In this document: positions 1-11,059 of the stretch, one piece after another | Numbering within the stretch: the first letter of the stretch is position 1 | How the letters are laid out: each line of letters starts with the position of its first letter | Source: Desulfurellaceae bacterium bin18 | Lineage (GTDB): Bacteria; Desulfobacterota; Binatia; Bin18 | Assembly: GCA_002238415.1 (NCBI GenBank) | Contig: MPMI01000003.1 | Coordinates: 117,413 to 181,412 of the forward strand | Reading direction: 5' to 3' | DNA length: 64,000 nucleotides | Translations under genes and position numbers: made by a program | The notes under the pieces: generated by a model | Told to the model about the DNA's origin: nothing | The model's database searches: none | Seen by the model: the letters and a program-made list of their open reading frames with translations, nothing else

Positions 1-32
1 TTGGTTGTTGCTACGTCCCCGGAATAATCAAG

Positions 33-1039
33 ATGCTTATGAAAGCGAATCCCGCGTTAGACGCGAAGCGCTTACACAACGTATATTCTGGATTGCCTAG
101 ATTCGAAGATGCCGAGCTCGAAAATGTTCCCAATCGGGTGATCAGTATATCTACTGATCCGGTAAAAACATGCACTTACTTTGACATGGGCGCTGACTAT
201 CTTCAGCGCCCTCTTGACTTGTCTGTTGCATGTTTCGACCCTGAGGTCCTAACTAAATATTCGATACATAGAGACAAATACCGGCTAGATTATGGTGTAA
301 GTGGCGATGGATGGCACTTGCGAGATGTTGACATTAACGATGTGGGGCAAGTCCACGCTTGCATCTGCGACCTCCAAACGTTGCCGTCAAAGGAGCAACT
401 CTATTGGAAATCCCACAACGTTGAACCTAAGTGGTTGCCCAACACCCCTATATCCAAGACAGCTTTTCGAGGGATATCGCAGGTATTTGTTAGTAGATGT
501 TTATTCAATCGTCGGCCAAAAGAATCGGAGTTGCCGCCCCACGTACTTATAGAATTCATATTGCAGGAGTGGGAAAGCAAAAAGGTCAGTTGGTGGACGT
601 TGAGGGATGAATCTCTATTTAGCGCAGTCTCCTACCTATTGCCGATATCCAGTTCTACGGAATGGATGATTGCTTTCAAAAATCTAGCAAAGCTGGTTGT
701 CGAAGGTTTTGAGGTTAAGGAGATTCGAAGCCGAGTAGATTCCAAGAAAATATCTTACGATAAAAAGGATAAAAGCCTGACAAAAAAAAGGATAAAGGCC
801 TGCCCTTGTGGGGGCTTCTGAGGTTATCCGTAGAGGGCTTGAAAGAAGTCAGTGCTATAAGAAACATGGATGCACACTTCTTAGGGAAGCCCGCCACAAA
901 TCGGGCACAGGAGGCGGTAGAGAGGTACGGATCATATAGGGTTCATTTTGCGGCCGTTTGCCAAAAGGTAGTCAAAGAACTGAAAGATATTCAAGGATGC
1001 TTAACCACTGGTAACGTAGACGAGGCCAGGATGGGCTGA
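33..1039 (+). pseudogene. Unknown protein, frame-disrupted, with HEPN-like RNMDAH motif at the C-terminal end
   Basis: I do not recognise this gene. A 262-codon ORF (33-821) runs into a Lys-rich end at an A8 run (782-789). The next frame is open through the same Lys-rich stretch and continues to 1039, adding about 80 residues with a helical look (SVEGLKEVSAIRNMDAHFLG). Reading across the A8 run by a one-base shift would give one protein of about 335 residues. RNMDAH fits the R-x4-H pattern, with a polar residue after Arg, typical of HEPN RNase domains; this is motif-level similarity only. The stretch is visibly AT-richer than the genes after it, suggesting acquired DNA. It could instead be two separate ORFs, or a sequencing error in the homopolymer. 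Confidence 0.4.
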
Positions 1040-1086
1040 TTGCCGGCCCTCAGCCTACGCTGTATAGCCCTTTCTTGCCGCGAGTC

Positions 1087-1095
1087 TGATATACT
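1087..1095 (+). promoter_or_regulatory. Possible extended -10 promoter for the ThDP enzyme gene
   Basis: TGATATACT (TG at 1087-1088, TATACT at 1090-1095) lies 18 bases before the ATG at 1113. It matches an extended -10 element, but there is no good -35 hexamer at the usual spacing. Pattern match only. Confidence 0.3.
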
Positions 1096-1112
1096 GTCCA
1101 CAGGGAGGGAGT

Positions 1113-2768
1113 ATGGAAGCGCGGATGCAACTTGGGAATTATCTTGTCGCATATTTGCGCAAGATGGGTCTGACCCACCTGTTTGGGATTCCGGGTGATT
1201 TGGTCATTCAGCTTTTCATGAAATTCGGCCAACCCCACGATATACGGGTCATTACGTCTTCGCATGAGCCGGGTGCCGGCTTCGCCGTCGATGGGTATGC
1301 GCGGGCTACCGGAAAAATCGGCGTCCTGTGCGTGACCTACGGGGCCGGGGGGCATAACGTGGTGAATGCCGTTGCCGGCTCATATGCCGAGCGGGTGCCG
1401 GTCTTGGTCATCAGCGGCGGGCCGGGTGAGGAGAAGCGGAAACTCGGGGTGTTAGTCCATCACCAAGCCAGAGAGATTGAGTCCCAATTCCATATTTTTC
1501 ACGAGATCACCTGTGCCGCAAAAATCATTGACGACCCGCGTACTGCGGCAACCGACATTGATGCGGTTGTCCAGGATATCTGGCGTCATCAGCAACCGGG
1601 CTATATTGAGATCCATCAGGATATGGTTGAGCAGGAGATTAGCGTTCCTGTACGGATCAGAGAGTGGGATGGCAGATTCCATCGGGCCCAGTCCGATGCC
1701 CAAAAGGTTGAGGAAGCCGTCCGAGAGACAACCGCCCGTCTCAATCAGGCGCACAAACCAGCCGTTATCATTGGTATTGAAACCTTCCGACATCATCTCA
1801 CTACCGACATCATTACCCTGGTCGAAAAGATCGGCGGGCCCTGCCTGACAACTGTTTTGGCCAAGGGCGCCTTCCCCATGGATCATCCCCAATATATGGG
1901 CGTCCATATTGGGGCCATCTCGCCGGCACCCATCCGTCAACGGATTGAGGAATCCGACCTGGTCCTCCATCTGGGCTCCCTCCTGACCGATATGAATCTG
2001 GGCTCACAGCCGCAATACATCGACCGTCACCACTCAATCTGGGCCGCGGAAAATAAAGTGCACGTCAGCTTTCATACCTATACCGATGTCTCCATTGAGG
2101 ATTACGTCCAGTCTTTGCTACAGGCTCCGCTGACACGGCACCAGGAAGAGATTACCTATTGTGACAACCTCGCTCCGCAGCCGCCCGGAGAGAATCGGAC
2201 GATCCAGGTCTCGGATATGTTATGTGAGGTCAATGCATTCCTGGATGGACGCGAAGGCTATATGGTGGTGGCCGAAGCCGGTGACATGCTGTTCGCCGGC
2301 TTGGATATTAAAATTGGCCAAGGCGGGGGCTACCTGGCTCAAGGCTATTATGCCTCGATGGGCTTTGGCGTTCCCGGAGCGCTTGGTGCGCAATTGGGGA
2401 CCGGTCAACGGCCGCTTGTGTTGTGCGGGGACGGGGCCTTTCAAATGACGGGCTCGGAGATTTCGCATGCGCCCCGTCACAAACTCAATCCCATTGTCCT
2501 GGTTATGAATAACGGCGGCTGGGGCATTTTTCGGCCGGTTTCCGAGCGGCAGGATTTGCTCACCATTCCCCCCTGGCCCTATGCCACGCTGGCCAAAGAA
2601 TGGGGCGGCAAAGGGTTACAGGTTACGACAGTCCAGGAACTGCGCCAGGCATTAGTGGAAGCCGACCGGACCTCGTCTTTTGTCATCATTGAGGTTATGG
2701 TGTCGCCGCGTGACTTATCGCCGGTCACGGAAAAGTATATCAAAGCCTCAGTTGGCAGCAGCCAATAA
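1113..2768 (+). CDS. Thiamine diphosphate-dependent enzyme, acetolactate synthase / indolepyruvate decarboxylase type
   Basis: This is a 551-residue member of the ThDP-dependent 2-oxo acid decarboxylase / acetolactate synthase superfamily, and is cytoplasmic. The N-terminal Pyr domain has the activating glutamate in a SHEPGAGFAVDGYAR motif near residue 50, followed by VTYGAGGHNVVNAVAGSYAE as in pyruvate and indolepyruvate decarboxylases. The C-terminal PP domain has the GDGAFQ...NNGGWG metal/ThDP motif. The length matches the family. The ATG at 1113 follows the purine-rich SD GGGAGGGA. The F420 reductase gene starts 34 bases downstream on the same strand, so the two may be co-transcribed. The substrate cannot be told from sequence; a keto-acid decarboxylase looks likelier than a true acetolactate synthase. 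Confidence 0.85.
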   Translation: MEARMQLGNYLVAYLRKMGLTHLFGIPGDLVIQLFMKFGQPHDIRVITSSHEPGAGFAVDGYARATGKIGVLCVTYGAGGHNVVNAVAGSYAERVPVLVISGGPGEEKRKLGVLVHHQAREIESQFHIFHEITCAAKIIDDPRTAATDIDAVVQDIWRHQQPGYIEIHQDMVEQEISVPVRIREWDGRFHRAQSDAQKVEEAVRETTARLNQAHKPAVIIGIETFRHHLTTDIITLVEKIGGPCLTTVLAKGAFPMDHPQYMGVHIGAISPAPIRQRIEESDLVLHLGSLLTDMNLGSQPQYIDRHHSIWAAENKVHVSFHTYTDVSIEDYVQSLLQAPLTRHQEEITYCDNLAPQPPGENRTIQVSDMLCEVNAFLDGREGYMVVAEAGDMLFAGLDIKIGQGGGYLAQGYYASMGFGVPGALGAQLGTGQRPLVLCGDGAFQMTGSEISHAPRHKLNPIVLVMNNGGWGIFRPVSERQDLLTIPPWPYATLAKEWGGKGLQVTTVQELRQALVEADRTSSFVIIEVMVSPRDLSPVTEKYIKASVGSSQ

Positions 2769-2802
2769 AAAATCAAGCTGTAGGAAAGAGAGGAGAAAAC
2801 GC

Positions 2803-3456
2803 GTGAAGATTGCTATTTTGGGAGGAACTGGAGAACAAGGTCCCGGCCTGGCTCTGCGCTGGGCGCTCGCCGGAGAAGAGGTGATTATCGGTTCACGCCA
2901 ACAGGAAAAAGGAGAACGCGTGGCGACCGAGCTCAATCAGGAACTCGGTAAGGACCTCCTGCGCGGCACCGATAATGTCACGGCTGCGGCCGCCGCCGAC
3001 GTGGTGTTTATCACCGTGCCGTACTCCGCCCACGTCAAGACGATAGAATCCGTAAAAGATCAGCTCAAGGGGAAGATCTTTGTGGACGTGTCGGTCCCGC
3101 TCGACCCGGATAACGCCCGGCGGGTGGTCATGCCTGAGGCGGGCTCTGCCACAGAAGAGGCGAAACAAATCCTGGGCGACGAAGTCCAGGTCGTGTGTGC
3201 GCTCCAGAACATCTCCGCTCACCTCTTACGTGATGTCAACGCCCGGATTGACTGTGATGTATTGGTCTGTGGGGATAAAGACGCCAGACCAACGGTGATT
3301 GAGTTGGTGGAGAAGCTGGGCATTCGCACGGTTGACGTCGGTCCGCTGGCCGCCGCCAGTTTGATAGAGCCGATTACAGCTCTGCTCATTCGTCTAAATA
3401 TCCGAAATAAAGTGCATTCCGCCGGGATTCGGATCACTGGACTGTCCGAAAGTTAG
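2803..3456 (+). CDS. npdG: NADPH-dependent F420 reductase (F420H2:NADP+ oxidoreductase)
   Basis: This 217-residue protein transfers hydride between NADP(H) and coenzyme F420 in the cytoplasm. It opens with MKIAILGGTGEQGPGLALRW, the glycine-rich Rossmann motif of the family, then IIGSRQ, which contacts the NADP phosphate, then the middle ITVPYSAH and VSVPLDP segments. Length and order match NpdG/Fno. The start is GTG at 2803, behind SD AGGAGA; the frame is open further upstream, but that part overlaps the preceding gene and lacks family similarity. The gene implies that the organism makes and uses F420, which suits the LLM-family oxidoreductases at 54.9 and 60.4 kb. Confidence 0.85.
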   Translation: MKIAILGGTGEQGPGLALRWALAGEEVIIGSRQQEKGERVATELNQELGKDLLRGTDNVTAAAAADVVFITVPYSAHVKTIESVKDQLKGKIFVDVSVPLDPDNARRVVMPEAGSATEEAKQILGDEVQVVCALQNISAHLLRDVNARIDCDVLVCGDKDARPTVIELVEKLGIRTVDVGPLAAASLIEPITALLIRLNIRNKVHSAGIRITGLSES

Positions 3457-3484
3457 ACCCGTCCGATTTCCCCGCGCCAGCAAG

Positions 3485-3516
3485 AAAAAAGGCCCTACAA
3501 AAGTAGGGCCTTTTTT
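3485..3516. terminator. Bidirectional intrinsic terminator between npdG and groL
   Basis: A perfect hairpin, GGCCCTAC (3491-3498), AAAA loop, GTAGGGCC (3503-3510), is flanked by six A on the left and six T on the right. It can therefore terminate transcription of the converging npdG and groL genes from both sides. Confidence 0.93.
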
Positions 3517-3539
3517 GATGAGTACTCGGCTAAGGGGGC

Positions 3540-5219
<1,680 letters not shown>

Positions 5220-5510
5220 TTAACCTTCGACCACACCGAGGATATCATCCTCACGCATAATCAAGTGCTCTTCGCCGTCGATCTTGATCTCCGTCCCGGC
5301 GTATTTGACAAAGAGCACCTTGTCACCTTTCTTGACATCAAGCGGGGTGACCCGACCATCTTCTCCGACCTTCCCGTTTCCGACGGCAGTCACCTTCCCC
5401 TCTTGGGGCTTTTCCTTTGCGGTATCCGGGATGATGATGCCACCCGCGGTCTTCTCTTCTTCCGCAATCCGCTTAACAATAATCCGATCCTGTAGAGGTC
5501 GAATTTTCAT
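5220..5510 (-). CDS. groS: Co-chaperonin GroES (10 kDa)
   Basis: This 96-residue heptameric lid of the GroEL chamber starts [20 protein letters not shown] and has the mobile loop around [20 protein letters not shown], then [17 protein letters not shown] and the C-terminal [10 protein letters not shown], all canonical. The ATG at 5510 is preceded by SD GAAAGGAGACGAGGT. It is the first gene of the groESL operon. No CIRCE (HrcA) operator was found upstream, so heat control is not the HrcA type, at least within the visible leader. Confidence 0.99.
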   Translation of the reverse strand: MKIRPLQDRIIVKRIAEEEKTAGGIIIPDTAKEKPQEGKVTAVGNGKVGEDGRVTPLDVKKGDKVLFVKYAGTEIKIDGEEHLIMREDDILGVVEG

Positions 5511-5594
5511 ACCTCGTCTCCTTTCTCTCAGACGTGTTTCCTTACTGCGAATCTTCTCTGTGGGAGGGATTTCACCCCCGCTCAGGATGGGGGG

Positions 5595-5622
5595 AAAATA
5601 ATCACTCTTCTGGTGTTGTCAA
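5595..5622 (-). promoter_or_regulatory. Candidate sigma-70 promoter for groESL
   Basis: On the minus strand there is a perfect TTGACA (5622-5617), a 16-base spacer, and TATTTT (5600-5595). The predicted start gives a leader of roughly 80 bases before groS. The promoter overlaps the 3' end region of the upstream DUF507 gene, whose stop is at 5633. Pattern match only. Confidence 0.5.
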
Positions 5623-5632
5623 CCGTCAGCGT

Positions 5633-5902
5633 TCAGAATTTTCGCTTTCGGGATTCTTCTTCAAAATATCGACGGTAGAGGACATCCCATTCTGTACTTC
5701 CTGGGGCGACTTTTCTCGACAGAGAGCGAATCTTTCTTTGCACTGCAGCATCGATCGCGTCTCCCCGCTGGAAATAAGAACTCAATATCCGTCTACTCTC
5801 GACCAATGCCCCTCTTTCATTGACAATTTTACCCTCCGCAGCAATGGCCCGTAAAGCAGAACGCGCCAAGGCGGTAATGCGGTTGTCGGACAGATCGCTC
5901 AT
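5633..5902 (-). CDS. DUF507 family protein, second of a pair
   Basis: This 89-residue protein resembles the DUF507 family throughout: DNRITALARSALRAI at the start, then RKIRSLSRKV and GSTEWDVLYRRYFEEE near the end. The family function is unknown. Its start overlaps the stop of the neighbouring DUF507 gene by 4 bases, so the two are translationally coupled and probably encode partners or halves of a complex. It ends just upstream of the groESL promoter. Predicted helical and cytoplasmic, with no signal or membrane segment. Confidence 0.8.
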   Translation of the reverse strand: MSDLSDNRITALARSALRAIAAEGKIVNERGALVESRRILSSYFQRGDAIDAAVQRKIRSLSRKVAPGSTEWDVLYRRYFEEESRKRKF

Positions 5903-6174
5903 AGCGCAAAGTCCCGCTCCTCAGCTAAGCGTCGCTTAATGAGCTGGACGACCTTATAGCGATCAACCGTTGGCGACTTCTGGATATGCTCCTCGGCTAA
6001 CCGTTCGGCTTCCTTTTCAAGGGAGGCTTCTTGGCGGAAGTTCTCGAGTAAGGCACTCGCAACCTTGTTCGCAACCGCGGCCCGTTGCCCGTTCAGGCGA
6101 ACCGCGCCCTTCGTGCACAATGCCTCTACCAGAACCTGGCTCACATGGCGGCAGAGTGCTTCTGGGTCTCGCAT
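5899..6174 (-). CDS. DUF507-like protein, first of a pair
   Basis: This protein has about 91 residues from the ATG at 6174 (MRDPEALCRHVSQVLVEAL...). The layout of the C-terminal half (PTVDRYKVVQLIKRRLAEE) matches the DUF507 fold, and the gene sits directly upstream of, and overlaps by 4 bases, the clearer DUF507 copy. The frame is open to an ATG at 6264, but that longer version would overlap the divergent histidine kinase start and adds a Cys-rich segment of no clear family. I prefer the 6174 start, although neither has a strong SD. Function unknown. Confidence 0.65.
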   Translation of the reverse strand: MRDPEALCRHVSQVLVEALCTKGAVRLNGQRAAVANKVASALLENFRQEASLEKEAERLAEEHIQKSPTVDRYKVVQLIKRRLAEERDFAL

Positions 6175-6255
6175 GTCGAAACAGCATAGCTGGCGCTGGC
6201 GCTGTTTGGCAACCCCGTCTTGACAAGAAAAACAAGGTTTGAGATGGGACCTTGA

Positions 6256-7476
6256 GTGACGCATGAAAGACCTACCTCAGGCCAATCTCCTTCAAATTTT
6301 CCCTCAGGCTATTGGGAACATATTGCCACATATCTCGAAGAAGGCATGGCAATTATCGATAACCAGCACAATATCGTATTCTTTAATGCCGCCGCGGAAT
6401 CCCTCACCAGCGTCGCACAAACGCAAGTCCGGGGGGTTTCGTATACCCAGGTTTTTGACGAGAATCCGTGGATTGTAACCCTCATCCGCAGGGCGCAGGA
6501 ACCCGGCTATAGTCGAACGGCGGGAGAGGGAGAGCTGCGCGACCGCTTTCGCCGCGTCGTACCGGTCCGTGCCACCTGTTCTCCTATTTTCGACCAGGAG
6601 GACTGCCCTCTCGGGTTTGTCCTGGTCTTACATGACCTGAGTCATCAGCGAGAACTGGCAGAGGAGAAACAGCGGGATGACCGGCTGACCTCTCTTAGCG
6701 TGGTGGCCGCCGGACTCGCGCATGAGATCAAGAACCCCCTGGCCGGCATCCGAGGCGCGGCGCAATTACTCCAGTCTCGTGCCAAGACCGATCAGTCTAC
6801 TCTCAAATATACCACCGTTATGGTGCACGAGATTGACCGCCTCAGCGCGCTTCTTGAGCAGTTACTTGAGCTATCGGCGTATCCCGACTTTGATCCCCAG
6901 CCGGTCAATATCCATAAGACGATCACCGATGTCCGGCTGCTTGAACAAGAAGCGGCCTCCAAAGGAACAACCATTCAAACCCACTTTGATCCGAGTTTGC
7001 CGCTCGTGTTGGGCGATGAAGCGCGCCTCTCCCAAGTCTTTCGCAACCTGATCAAAAACAGCTTACAGGCCCTCCGTGGACAGCGTGGTGGGGTGCTCAA
7101 TATTTCAACGAAAATGGCGACCGGCTTTCATCGGGTGCGTTCGCCTCTTGACCGGACTGCCCCGCTTCAGCCAGGGAGCATCTCTCCTCCTGCTCAAGCG
7201 CAGCCCCCATCCGCTTCGGAAAAACAACCTCCCCACGACAACCACGCCGGCGGTCGTTTTCTATGTATTATTTTTGCCGATAACGGGCCAGGGATTGCCC
7301 CAGACCATCTCCCCCATCTGTTTACCCCGTTTTTTACAACCAAAAGCCAGGGCACGGGCTTGGGTTTACCTGTCAGCCAACAGATTATTGCTCAACACGG
7401 CGGGACCATTCGGGTAGAAAGCAGTCCGGGGCAAGGGACATGTTTCCAGGTGTATTTACCTGTCCCCTCAGTATAG
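6256..7476 (+). CDS. PAS-domain sensor histidine kinase, NtrB (GlnL) type
   Basis: This cytoplasmic sensor kinase of 406 residues would phosphorylate the NtrC-type regulator encoded 9 bases downstream. It has a PAS domain (about residues 21-130), then HisKA with phospho-acceptor His about 156 in AAGLAHEIKNPLAG, an N box (FRNLIKNSLQAL), G1 box (FADNGPGIA), F box (PFFTTK) and G2 box (GTGLGLPVSQ). There are no membrane segments, as in NtrB. A Pro/Gln-rich insert of about 50 residues separates the N and G1 boxes, which is longer than usual. The GTG at 6256 has little SD; an ATG at codon 31 is an alternative but would trim the PAS domain. Confidence 0.88.
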   Translation: MTHERPTSGQSPSNFPSGYWEHIATYLEEGMAIIDNQHNIVFFNAAAESLTSVAQTQVRGVSYTQVFDENPWIVTLIRRAQEPGYSRTAGEGELRDRFRRVVPVRATCSPIFDQEDCPLGFVLVLHDLSHQRELAEEKQRDDRLTSLSVVAAGLAHEIKNPLAGIRGAAQLLQSRAKTDQSTLKYTTVMVHEIDRLSALLEQLLELSAYPDFDPQPVNIHKTITDVRLLEQEAASKGTTIQTHFDPSLPLVLGDEARLSQVFRNLIKNSLQALRGQRGGVLNISTKMATGFHRVRSPLDRTAPLQPGSISPPAQAQPPSASEKQPPHDNHAGGRFLCIIFADNGPGIAPDHLPHLFTPFFTTKSQGTGLGLPVSQQIIAQHGGTIRVESSPGQGTCFQVYLPVPSV

Positions 7477-7485
7477 GATGCTGTA

Positions 7486-8910
7486 GTGAACGGAACGATT
7501 CTCATCGCCGATGATGAAGACCTCATCCGCCAGGTCCTATGTGATGCGCTCACCGAGCAGGGCTATCGCGTCGAAGCAGTCGCAACTGGCTCTCAAGCCT
7601 GGTCGGCCTTGCAGGAACAGACGTTCGATCTGGCCTTTGTCGATATTCGCATGCCGGGACTCAGCGGTTTAGATCTTTTACAGAAGACGCAAGCCGCTCA
7701 GATCGACCTCCCGATCATCATTATGACCGGTCAAACCACGCTGACCAATGCGATTGAAGCCATGAAGCATGGGGCCTTTGACTATTTGCCGAAACCGTTC
7801 GACCTCGATGATGTCCACGCTTTGGTCTCCCACGTTATAGAAGCCAAACGGCTCACGGCCAATACCGAACATCCACTGCCGGCCATCCAAGGCCGCGATG
7901 AACAAATCATCGGCAGTGGCGCCGCCATGCAGCAGGTGTATAAAACCATCGGACGGATCGTCCGCAGCGATGCAACCGTACTCCTCCAGGGCGAAAGTGG
8001 GACCGGCAAAGAGTTGGTTGCAAAAGTGATTCACCACTATTCAGCCCGCTGGCGGGCCCCCTTTATCGGGGTGAATTGTTCGGCCATCCCACTCGATTTG
8101 CTCGAAAGCGAGCTGTTCGGCCACGAACGTGGAGCCTTCACAGGGGCGGTTGAGCGACACGCCGGGAAGTTTGAACAGGCGGCTGGTGGGACCCTCTTCC
8201 TGGACGAAATAGGCGACATGCCCCCATCGCTTCAGGCCAAACTGCTCCGCGTTCTCCAAGAGCGCGAGTTCACCCGTGTCGGAGGCAGTCAGGCACTCCA
8301 GGCGGACATTCGCATCATCGCGGCCACGAATCAGGATCTGGCAACCGCAGTCAAAGAAAAGCGCTTTCGGGAAGATTTGTATTTTCGTCTTCGCGTGGTA
8401 CCGATTACTCTCCCCCCACTGCGCCAACGGCGCGAAGATATTCCCGAGCTCACCGCCTATTTTCTCGATACTATTATACAGGAGGTGGGGTCCTCGGCCA
8501 CAGGGATTACTCCTGAGGCGCAGGCCCTGCTCACCAATTATTCCTGGCCGGGGAATGTGCGCGAGTTGGAAAACGCCCTCATCCGGGCTGCCGTCCTCAG
8601 CCCGGGTCCGTTACTGACACCGGCCGATTTCTCGCTCCCACAGACACGAACTCCGCTGCCGGCCGATCTCGCGGAACTCTCATTCGAGGAGGTCGTCCAG
8701 CGTCAACTCACAGCCTATCTTCAGCAGCCCGACCTGCTCGAGACCGGAGACCTGCATGCGGTCATCATCAGCCAGGTCGAAAAGCCGCTGATCGAACTCG
8801 TCCTGGACCACACCCGCGGCAATCAGCTCAAGGCCGCGGAGATTCTGGGGATTAATCGCAACACCTTGCGCAAGAAAATGACGGACCTCAAAATAGCCGT
8901 CAAAAAATGA
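7486..8910 (+). CDS. Sigma-54-dependent response regulator, NtrC family
   Basis: This 474-residue transcription activator has a receiver domain with acidic pocket ADDED and phospho-acceptor Asp about 53 (FVDIRMPG). The AAA+ domain has Walker A GESGTGKE, the sigma-54 contact loop GAFTGA, Walker [11 protein letters not shown] and an R finger region. A C-terminal Fis-type helix-turn-helix ([17 protein letters not shown]) completes it. All parts are present and the length is normal for NtrC. It starts with GTG at 7486, in an operon with the kinase. The pair may control nitrogen assimilation, but no glnA or amtB is in the window, so another signal is possible. Confidence 0.93.
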   Translation: MNGTILIADDEDLIRQVLCDALTEQGYRVEAVATGSQAWSALQEQTFDLAFVDIRMPGLSGLDLLQKTQAAQIDLPIIIMTGQTTLTNAIEAMKHGAFDYLPKPFDLDDVHALVSHVIEAKRLTANTEHPLPAIQGRDEQIIGSGAAMQQVYKTIGRIVRSDATVLLQGESGTGKELVAKVIHHYSARWRAPFIGVNCSAIPLDLLESELFGHERGAFTGAVERHAGKFEQAAGGTLFLDEIGDMPPSLQAKLLRVLQEREFTRVGGSQALQADIRIIAATNQDLATAVKEKRFREDLYFRLRVVPITLPPLRQRREDIPELTAYFLDTIIQEVGSSATGITPEAQALLTNYSWPGNVRELENALIRAAVLSPGPLLTPADFSLPQTRTPLPADLAELSFEEVVQRQLTAYLQQPDLLETGDLHAVIISQVEKPLIELVLDHTRGNQLKAAEILGINRNTLRKKMTDLKIAVKK

Positions 8911-8922
8911 GCGGCCCCTCCC

Positions 8923-9561
8923 ATGTCCTTCTCCTTTCCCAGCCCGTTCTACGCCATGGCCGATACCTTGAATCGGCCCGCTCTGTCATTCCAGCGACTG
9001 ACCCAGCAGCTGTGCGCCGGAGGCGTGCGACTCCTCCAGTTGCGCGTCAAACAGCAGCCGACGCGGGATTTTGTCTCGCTTGCCACAGCAGTCCGACGCA
9101 TTTGCCATGACTCTCAGTGTACGCTCATCATCAATGATCGGGTGGATGTTGCCCTGGCCGTTGAGTCTGACGGCGTCCATCTCGGTCAGGAGGACCTGCC
9201 ATTGACCGCGGCACGCAAGGTCGTTGGAGGCGAGAAGATTATCGGGGTGTCAACCCACACCGCTCAGCAAGCCTTGACCGCAGAACAAGAGGGTGCTGAC
9301 TATATTGGATTTGGGCCGCTATTCGGCACAACGACCAAGGCGACCGGCTACACCGCCCGCGGCCTTGAGCAGTTGCAAGAGGTTCGTCAACAGGTCCATA
9401 TTCCTATTGTGGCGATTGGCGGGATTACCGCCGAACGGGCGCCAGCGGTACTCCAGGCTGGCGCAGATGCGGTCGCCCTGATTAGCGATATTGTTCTCGC
9501 TCCTGATATCCAGCATCGGGTCAAAACGCTGCTTCGACAGCTCGACAGCCCCAAAGGTTAA
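8923..9561 (+). CDS. thiE: Thiamine-phosphate synthase
   Basis: ThiE joins the pyrimidine (HMP-PP) and thiazole phosphate to make thiamine monophosphate. This 212-residue TIM barrel has LLQLRVK, the diphosphate/Mg site LIINDRVDVAL followed by DGVHLGQEDLP, then GVSTHT, the phosphate-binding YIGFGPLFGTTTK, and AIGGI plus ADAVALISDI at the end. It follows the NtrC-type gene by 12 bases and could be read from the same transcript. The first ATG at 8923 is used; an ATG 33 bases later is possible. tenA is elsewhere, at 40.9 kb. Confidence 0.92.
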   Translation: MSFSFPSPFYAMADTLNRPALSFQRLTQQLCAGGVRLLQLRVKQQPTRDFVSLATAVRRICHDSQCTLIINDRVDVALAVESDGVHLGQEDLPLTAARKVVGGEKIIGVSTHTAQQALTAEQEGADYIGFGPLFGTTTKATGYTARGLEQLQEVRQQVHIPIVAIGGITAERAPAVLQAGADAVALISDIVLAPDIQHRVKTLLRQLDSPKG

Positions 9562-9617
9562 AGGGGGAAATGGGGCGGACAGAATAGGGCTCGCACCCCT
9601 GACACTCCAGAAGCGTG

Positions 9618-10994
9618 TCACCCCTCTTCCACCATATCCTCACCGGGTTCGGCAAAGGTGTCGGCGGCCAAGTTGTCAAACCGCGTGTACTCGCTCCGCC
9701 AAGCCAGCCGGACCATGCCAGTCGGACCGTTGCGTTGCTTACCGATAATGATTTCCGCGGTCCCTTCTTCTTCCGACTCCTTGTGATACACCTCATCCCG
9801 GTAAATGAACATGATGACATCCGCGTCCTGCTCAATCGCGCCCGACTCGCGAATGTCTGACATCATGGGCCGCTTGTCCCCGCGGAGTTCGACTTGGCGG
9901 TTGAGCTGGGAGAGAGCCACAACGGGGATGGCAAGCTCTTTGGCCAATGCCTTCAAACTGCGTGAAATTTCCGTCATTTCCTGATTGCGATTCTCCTGCG
10001 CGGTGAGGCCACGCATCAACTGGAGATAGTCAATAATAATGAGGCCGAGGTTGGTCTCGCGTTTTAACCGGCGCGCCTTGGCCCGCAGTTCCAGGACATT
10101 TTGTCCGGGCGTATCATCGATATAGATCGGCGCCTCGGCCAAGCGACCGGCTGCCATGGCTAAACGCGGGAAGTCTCTTTCCGCCAAATAGCCGGCGCGG
10201 ACTTTGGCATTGTCCACACGGGCTTCTGCACACAGCATCCGCATGACCAGTTGTTCTTTCGACATTTCGAGCGAGAAAATACCGACCCCGGTTTGGGTCT
10301 GCATGGCTACATATTGGGCAATGTTCAGCACGAAGGCGGTTTTCCCCATACTCGGGCGTGCCGCGATAATCACCAGGTCGGCGGGCTGGAACCCGGCCGT
10401 TTTTAGATCGAGATCCGGAAAACCGGTCGGGACGCCGGTCACCAATTCCTTGCGTTCGTACAGTTGCTCAATCATCTTGATCGTGTCCATGATCATATCC
10501 CCGACCTTGGAGAAGGCCGGACGAATCCGCTGCTCGGACACGTCAAAGATCAACCGTTCGGCTTCATCAAGAAATCGCTCGATATCCTCCTGTCCCGTAT
10601 AGGCTCGACTGACGATTTCCCCGGACACCGTAATCAAATTGCGCAGGACGGCCTTTTCTTTCACGATCCGCGCATAGTAGGCAATATTCGCCGCACTCGG
10701 CACCTTATCGATCAGTTCGGCCAGATAGGTGGATCCGCCAATCTCCTGCAATTCGTTACGCGTTTTGAGGGAATCGGTTAAGGTAATCAGGTCAATCGGT
10801 TCGCCCCGCTCGGTTAAGGCGAGCATGGTCAGAAAAATTTTCCGGTTTGTCTCGCGATAAAAATCATCAGGGCCCATGACCTCAATCACCCGGTCAAGGG
10901 CGTGGGAGTCCAGCAGGATACCGCCCAGGACGGACTCTTCCGCTTCCAGGCTCTGCGGCGGCACTTTGCGTAAGGCATCTTCAAGCGTTGACAC
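9618..10994 (-). CDS. dnaB: Replicative DNA helicase DnaB
   Basis: This 458-residue hexameric helicase unwinds DNA at the replication fork. The N-terminal domain begins LRKVPPQSLEAEESVLGGIL, and the RecA-like C-terminal domain has Walker A ARPSMGKTAFVLNIA, Walker B IIIDYLQLM and LSQLNRQVE. The chosen start is GTG at 10994 with SD GAAGGAAGGACAGAGG; the frame is open 50 codons further upstream, but that part has no family similarity. No intein or insertion is visible. It converges with thiE across a 56-base gap. Confidence 0.95.
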   Translation of the reverse strand: MSTLEDALRKVPPQSLEAEESVLGGILLDSHALDRVIEVMGPDDFYRETNRKIFLTMLALTERGEPIDLITLTDSLKTRNELQEIGGSTYLAELIDKVPSAANIAYYARIVKEKAVLRNLITVSGEIVSRAYTGQEDIERFLDEAERLIFDVSEQRIRPAFSKVGDMIMDTIKMIEQLYERKELVTGVPTGFPDLDLKTAGFQPADLVIIAARPSMGKTAFVLNIAQYVAMQTQTGVGIFSLEMSKEQLVMRMLCAEARVDNAKVRAGYLAERDFPRLAMAAGRLAEAPIYIDDTPGQNVLELRAKARRLKRETNLGLIIIDYLQLMRGLTAQENRNQEMTEISRSLKALAKELAIPVVALSQLNRQVELRGDKRPMMSDIRESGAIEQDADVIMFIYRDEVYHKESEEEGTAEIIIGKQRNGPTGMVRLAWRSEYTRFDNLAADTFAEPGEDMVEEG

Positions 10995-11059
10995 AGTCCT
11001 CTGTCCTTCCTTCTGTCTGCGGACGGCACCCACGGGGCGGGTGGGCATACAGAAACTGC

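Noticed and set aside
5511..5640. CIRCE operator
   Set aside because: No inverted repeat close to TTAGCACTC-N9-GAGTGCTAA was found.
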